From: Tetmemena sp. SeJ-2015
Taxonomy: Eukaryota; Ciliophora; Spirotrichea; Sporadotrichida; Oxytrichidae
Length of the DNA stretch: 64,000 nt
Assembly (NCBI GenBank): GCA_027382625.1
Contig: JAJKFJ010022336.1
Location: 173,355 to 237,354, forward strand
Direction: 5' to 3'
The notes below the pieces were generated by a model. That model saw nothing but the letters and a program-made list of their open reading frames with translations. It was not told the origin of the DNA and did no database searches. The translations under genes were made by a program, and so were the position numbers. Within the stretch, counting starts at the first letter, position 1, and every line of letters begins with the position of its first letter. This document shows positions 58,193-64,000 of this stretch, piece by piece.

Positions 58193-60300
58193 TCAACTTG
58201 CTTTTAAATCAAGGTATTTCTAAACTAGTAAAATGTGCAAGTTTTTATAATGATGATAGGAAGAGTTTATCTTCAAGTTATCTTTATATAAGAGAGGATT
58301 GCTCGGTCTAGTTTTATAACGATAAATTTTTCCTCTTGTATCATCCAACTCCCATTTCAGTTCCTTAATTTCTCTCATCAGTGTCTCTCTATTCCCTCTT
58401 AGGCCCTCCTCTTTTTGCTCTTTCTCTCTTTCCTACTCTTATTGATATCTCCTTGCCTATTACAAATTAGCCTCGAGTCTCCTAATATCTGCTAGCATCG
58501 GTTCTATTTGTTGCCTAAGCTACTAATTCTCAGTTTAAGAAGCTCTGAGTTTATCTTCCAAGTAAAGAATCTCAGATTAATTGTGCTTGATCTAGTCCGT
58601 TAATTTAGCAATTTGAAGAGCAGACTCTTAATTCTAAGTCTAAGTAATTATTAAGTCCTGTCTAGTCTTTTAAAGATTAGCCTACGCTTTAAATGTCAAA
58701 ATTATATTCATAATTTACAAAAATAGAGCTTGCTCTTCAAAGTTTTATTTGATTTAATCCTTGAGCTATGCAATTTCATCCCTCAAAAGTTTCACTTAGG
58801 TTTCACTTTGAGTGCTCTAGTATCTATATCTCTCATGCTCTTGCTTTAATCCCTCACTTTCCTGCTCCTTCCTTCTTATCTGAGAAATCAGCTCGTCTAG
58901 TTGAGAGCTCTATCTTTGATTCATATCAGAAACTGCTCTTAACTCTTCATGAACAGACTGTAGCCTCATCTCATGCTTTGTATTCAACTCCTCTATAAAA
59001 TCTAGTAAAGTATCTTTCTCTTTTTGAGTCGTATCTAGCTGATTTGACAAAGATTAGTTCTTCGAAGATAAGTAGTGTATCTCCTACTCCAGGCGAATGA
59101 ATTCTAGGTTGTTTGATTCTCTTATCAGCTTTAGTTCCTCATTTTAAGCTTACAGACTTTGCATCTAAAGTTGATTAAGCTATTCATTCTCTTAAACTTA
59201 CCTGTATATTAAGTTCGGATATCTTAAAGAGCATTCCTCTCTTTTCATCTTCAAATATCTTCTAGTTCTACTTACTCTTATATAATGATTAGGAATTAAG
59301 TGAACCCCTAATAGGGCATATAATAAAACTTAATCGATTTAAAGTTAATTCACAGGAGTAACTCCTTGATCATTTGTGCCACGTCTGCCCAGACGTCAGT
59401 TAATAAGTGATGACGCACTACTCTCCTTTAGAGATGAGAGTGGATCTCTGTTGTCTGACAAACTAGCAGTCGCTAGCACATTGATATCGATTGAAATCCA
59501 CCGGTTTTCCACTGTGGTCTCCGCAAAAACTTATTTGTCCAGTGCTGGTCAGGCAAATAGCAATCAGCTGCTCACTCTTAATCAAAGATAAAAGCTACTC
59601 TTTATTCAGAAGTCCACCCATGTCTTTTATTCCCAACTCATGGAATTTCAACTCCTAATTAACATTAAACAAAAAAGAAATTCTTACCAAAGCTACTGCC
59701 ATTGTTTAAATCTCCTGCTGCTATTCTTAAACTCTCTGATACATTCCTTCTAGAAGAACATCTGCTTTATCTTTATCTGCTCTTAACTTTGCTAATTAGT
59801 CTCTTTAATTTTGAATGATATCTTAAAGTGGACCCTTGCTTTAGCCTCTCATCACACTCTCATCATTTATAAATTATATCAAAGCTAAAATTTACAAAAT
59901 AAAGAAATTTTGACTTCTATCAGTAGTCTTGTTTGCATACTCACCTCCTTGTGTCTTATTAACTTCTGAGATGAGTCTGCTTTCTAGTTTTCTGGAATAA
60001 TCTTTTAGCTTTTTGAGCTCCGTCTCGAGTTCTTACTTCTCTTCTTTGATTCTTAGATTTGCCTATTAGACGACCCTAAGTTCTTTCTCGTTTTGTTCAT
60101 TCAAAGTTCTCTATCTTACAGTTTCTTTTTGGCTTTATTACAGTTAGGAAAGAGTTTTCTCATGCTGTTTAGATAAGTTCTAAAACTTTGTAAGTAGCTG
60201 CTTATGTTCAGTATGAGGAACTGCTAATGAGGGAATAAGACTTGAGGTATTACCATTTCCAGACTGAATTATTGATTAAGGATATTTATTAGTATAAAAG
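58193..60300 (-). CDS. Coiled-coil rod protein
   Basis: Minus-strand coding from about 60,300 to TGA near 58,193. The N-terminal segment reads GNTSSLIPSLAVPHTEHKQL, then almost continuous coiled coil: KQHEKTLSQLQQSQKETVRQ, EKQELETELKKLKDYSRKLE; and at 58,760-59,200 NQLDTTQKEKDTLLDFIEEL and SSQLDELISQIRRKEQESEG. The C-terminal part has KELKWELDDTRGKIYRYK. Breaks at about 59,890-59,950, 59,273-59,602 and 58,700 are likely IESs or introns. No motor, kinase or other catalytic domain was seen. The start codon is not clear. Confidence 0.6.
59273..59602 (-). other. Candidate large IES with GC-rich core, repeat AAGAGTA
   Basis: AAGAGTA (TACTCTT on plus) at 59596-59602 and 59273-59279; 323 bp would be eliminated. 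About 240 bp (59,360-59,595) are clearly richer in GC than the flanking coiled-coil gene and lack heptad coding. Exact frame restoration was not shown because upstream breaks are unresolved. Confidence 0.55.
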
Positions 60301-61042
60301 ATGGTAATAACAAATGTACACATTTTATAAACATATAATACATTATTTTTTAAGATATTGCCCTCTAATCACTGTTACTAATGCTTATTGTCTTATTTTT
60401 AAAAATGCACTAGATTTTTGGAGAATAAGGAGACCTAGAATACAAATTTTAATATTTTATATTTCATATATTAGTTATTGAGCACTAAAAGACCCTTATA
60501 AAAATTACTTAATTTTTCCATAATCATAGTAAAAATAAAATGATACTGATGTGAGAAAAAAGCAGTCCCAGATTTGGGACTTAAGCTTTATTTTATTTAT
60601 ATAGAGATTAATGTTTTAATTTTACTGTAAATGAAAAATTGATTTAGTTGGAGTACGCGATCTCTTTTAGGCTTAGAAATTCAATTAGTTTTAATGATTT
60701 TGCTATAAAGTGGCCCCTGAAGGTGTAAGTACTGACTATGTGTAATTATGATCGTTGAAATTTTGATTCTATTCTTTTTAAAAATCTAATTTCTATTATG
60801 GGATGTCTTTAGAATTCAAAATAGCAGATCTTTTAGGCTGGAAAGGAGAGTGTTTCATGGAATGACTGTTTTAAGAGCTTTTATCAGGACTGACTATGTT
60901 AAATTTGTGTTTCTTCTAATGAATGTCCAGGTATGAACTATAAAAATAAACAAAAATAACTTGATTGATCGTCTACATATAACTATTAGATAGATTTGGT
61001 ATTACTGAGAGACTTTGAAATAAAATCATATATAAAAATAGA
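60301..61042. other. Divergent intergenic region, no gene seen
   Basis: AT-rich DNA between a minus-strand 5' end and a plus-strand 5' end. No convincing frame; it probably holds both promoters. Confidence 0.5.
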
Positions 61043-64000
61043 ATGAAGGATTAAAAGATTCAGTAGTATTGTTTCTGTTAGGTTTAGAGGCTCTGTTTTA
61101 AATTTTCATTTTAATTTTTGATTTATTAATCTGCTACTCATTTTGAAACTCTTAATCCTTTCACTCATTTCAACATTAGAGTTAAATGTTTTGAGTTTTG
61201 TCGAGCAACCTAAAACAGCAGTCAGACAATTACTCCCCAGAATAATTAGGCAGCTCTTAAAAGCTCAGTCTACCATCAGAGAAAGCTCTCTTATCAGCAT
61301 CCTGGGTAATATGCACAGGCCTAAATAAATCTGTCTAAGAGATCTCCCATTGCTACCTCGTTTCTTAATAAAGATCAAGCAAATAAGAATTCTGCAGCTG
61401 TAAAGAGAAAGATGTCACCAAAGCCAAGTTCTATTCAGCATCCTCAGGTTACATAATATTTGATTAAAATATGACTTATTCATTACTTCGAAGCCTCAGA
61501 TTTAAACAAGCACTAAGAATGGCATCCAACATAATGTTTAAAAAGGAATCTCTGCAACTCTTAAGCACTCATAATTGACATCACCTAACCAAGGAATAGG
61601 TCTCAAGGTTTAATAATCAAGTTCAAAATCAAATCTTCTCCACTCCTTCATACAAAATCCTTAATGCACTCATTAGAAAAGTGCCTCAGTCCATAACACT
61701 AAGTTGGTGCAATAGTCTTACCCAGCCAAGGCTAATTTGATGCAGTAAAATATGTCTTAATAGATACAGGCCATGCAGCTTTCCCTTAATTAAAATTCTG
61801 CAAAGCAGTCGCAAACTGCTTTATTCATCGGCGCTAATTCATCAAATGCTTCAGCCACACTTAATAAGGACACCAACAGATCTACCAAGGATCTCAAGAG
61901 TAAAATTATTTCAAATGCTACTAAGAATTACAAGGATCAGCTCAAAAATTAAGGGAGTGTAGTTGCTGGCAAACTTAATTTACAAGGCATGACAGGATAA
62001 ATTAAAAAGAGCATATAAAGTGAGAAGACATCTCCTCGCATAGTATTTCACAACGATTAGGCATCACAAAAGAAAATCGCTAATGTATCTATCGATCTAT
62101 CTAAAGCTTCTTTCATAAAAAATCACAGCAACGTTAATAGCTCATCTAATATCTAATCTTCTCAAAACTATAACAATCAGTTTAACCAAGCTTAGTAAAA
62201 TACTTTGAGGTAGCAAGCATCTCTGAGGCAGCACTCTAAATTCTCACTTCAAAAGAGCGACTCCGCTACCTATAAGAATGAGTTCTTGGCTCGTAAAAAC
62301 TCTTCAGCTATGCCAACACCAAGCAATCAAAGTCAGAGTAACCTTCACCAAGGCTCAATGAAATTTAACTTAGAAAGCCAGAGAGATGTTTCACCTTAGC
62401 ATTTAACGCACAGGATAAACTTCTATCCCAAAGGCCAAGGAGAATCCTCAAGTTTCCTGAACAGAGACTATAACATCAACAACAGTACTATTTAAGTAGA
62501 GAAATAACCTCAAAGTTTCCATGGTCACAGATACTCTGTTTAAAACTCTCCCCAGAAGAATAACTCCATATTCTAGAAAACAGTGAAGCAGTCACATCAC
62601 CTAAAAACTAATTCAATGTCAAATATTATGGCAGAAAATACTTCTCAACAGAGCTTGGCTTAATCATTCCACAAATTTTAGGTTGCTAACCAGTATTTGA
62701 TAATATTCTTATTATCCTCATTCTGTGGTGCAATCTCCTACGGAATAGTAAAGATAGAACAGCCTTTTTATTCAGCCTCAAGGCTAAAATCGCTAATAAG
62801 CTTTCTACCAAGAAGGTAATAATTCGAATCCGTAGGCTTTCAGATAACAAAGCCAACCCAGCAATAACTACAATAATCTCATTAAGAACTTTGTAAGCAA
62901 TAACTTGCATAATAGTCAACTCGCTAAAAATAATGCCAATATATCATCAGCTAATACCCCAGCTGATCCTTCATTCTTAGAGGAGGAGTCAATAATCTAG
63001 CAAGCTAACCATCTCAATATGAGCTATCATTAGCATAACTACAAGGATCAATTTAATAGGTATATTCATCAGAATGATAAATAGCTTGCTACTTATAAAT
63101 ATGAGTTGACTCAACCATACGAACTCAAACTATAAGACTCTAGTAATTTAAATAAGCAAGCCGTACTTGTCAATCCAAATTATTAGACCACGTAACTAAC
63201 TCATAATGGGCATAAGTTTTCACATAGCTAGTTGATAGGTAACTATGCTCCAAGTATTTAGCAAAGCTTTTCAGAAGCTGGAATTCCAGATTAATATAGA
63301 TAAAAATTTATGTTAGATCATTAATATTTCATTCGAAGCAAGTATGTATCTTCCTTTAACTCTTATGTTTTTAATTTATCTTTCAAACTTTAATCTCTTT
63401 TTATTTCAAGAATATTCTTAAAAATGTCTATAGTTGATTGTATTTAACTTTGGAGTATATTTAGGTAAATCTTACTTATTTAATTTACTTTTTGAATATC
63501 CTTTTGAGCATTAAAAGCAGAAGCCATCACATATCTTGCTATAACAGCAAATAAATTAGAACAAATTATCTGAAACCGAACACCTTCTTAATCAGATTAG
63601 ATCAATTTAATTGATTAGAGGATATATAACTTTTGCTATTTCATATGCTTCGTTATGGAGCTTTGCTCAGGTGGAGACTTGCTAACTTATGTCAGAAAGA
63701 GAAGAAAGCTAAAGGAAGATGTAGCTAAGTACTTCTTTAAGTAAATCATAGAGGGGCTTGCATACATTCATAACTCAAAATTAATCTCAATAACTTAGGA
63801 ATGATATTCCCAATAATTTGTTGCAATATTTTGCTTGACGCAAATGGAAAGATCAAGATCTGTGACTTTGAAATTTATAATTTGACTTAAGGTTCTGAAA
63901 CTGAAAAGATGACTGAGCAATGTGGAACTCCTGCCTATATTGCTCCTGAGATCTTGAAAATGTAGATAATTTGGCTTCTTTATATGAGGGCTTTAAAGTT
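61043..64000 (+). CDS. Ser/Thr protein kinase with long Asn/Ser/Gln-rich N-terminus, partial
   Basis: Candidate ATG at 61043. After the IES at 61442-61499 a single frame runs more than 1.2 kb through a low-complexity region (SFLNKDQANKNSAAVKRK, then SATLNKDTNRSTKDLKSK and HSKFSLQKSDSATYKN) to MLDHQYFIRSK and a GT donor near 63,340. Kinase C-lobe motifs follow: FVMELCSGGDLLTYVRKR, FFKQIIEGLAYIHNSK, NILLDANGKIKICDF and EQCGTPAYIAPEIL (activation loop to APE). The style is CAMK/SNF1-like. The Gly-rich loop, VAIK lysine and HRD catalytic loop are not found where expected, and the DFG site is split by about 21 bp. The gene runs off the window. Confidence 0.8.
61442..61499 (+). other. IES, pointer CCTCAG
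   Basis: CCTCAG at 61442-61447 and 61494-61499; 52 bp would be eliminated. It changes frame and joins SSIQHPQ to IQTSTKNGIQHN, opening a frame of more than 1.2 kb. Confidence 0.88.

Noticed and set aside
1..64000. Telomeric repeats or chromosome ends
   Set aside because: No tandem C4A4 or C4A2 runs were seen at either end or inside.

Overview
The window looks like germline (micronuclear) DNA of a spirotrich ciliate of the hypotrich type (Oxytricha/Stylonychia relatives). Three things show this. First, conserved genes read through only if TAA and TAG are glutamine and TGA is the only stop. Second, introns are short (about 34-55 nt in most cases) and GT-AG. Third, genes are cut by short AT-rich inserts that are not introns. 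Each insert is bounded by one direct repeat of 2-17 bp, and deleting the insert plus one repeat copy restores the reading frame and the conserved family motif. That is the MDS/IES/pointer architecture of hypotrich germline genes. The pointers are varied and not TA, which argues against Paramecium or Euplotes. I list 25 candidate IESs; most remove 29-72 bp.

Layout. 1-2.2 kb: AT-rich DNA, one terminal repeat of a C9-ended element and a 1.3 kb foldback palindrome. 2.2-9.5 kb: plus-strand genes (ankyrin-type protein, secreted protein, large coiled-coil protein with six IESs). 9.6-17.1 kb: minus-strand genes of unknown function, with a 534-bp GC-rich insert at 14.3-14.8 kb flanked by a 17-bp repeat. 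17.7-26.8 kb: unknown proteins and an EF-hand protein. 27.2-31.8 kb: a C2CD5-like gene that is scrambled, with its N-terminal C2 part inverted downstream of its C-terminal part. 32.0-35.0 kb: RING-H2 membrane protein and an RNase P Rpp21/Rpr2-like protein. 35.2-40.9 kb: low-complexity and coiled-coil proteins. 41.1-45.1 kb: a KIF19-type kinesin-8. 45.3-48.7 kb: splicing factor PRPF6. 49.1-52.1 kb: a ZnT zinc transporter whose His-rich tail is split by an IES that itself carries a 623-bp inverted-repeat element. 52.5-60.3 kb: two long coiled-coil proteins. 61.0 kb to the end: a Ser/Thr kinase with a long Asn/Ser/Gln-rich N-terminus, cut by the window edge.

The key result is the C2CD5-like locus. 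The 3' end of the inverted N-terminal segment and the 5' end of the plus-strand remainder share an identical 13-bp pointer. Joining at that pointer gives one uninterrupted frame into the next conserved block, so this gene can only be made by DNA inversion and splicing during macronuclear development. Several one-base frame slips in otherwise conserved genes look like uncorrected sequencing or assembly indels, so boundaries of poorly conserved genes are approximate. No rRNA, tRNA, CRISPR array or telomeric repeat was recognised.
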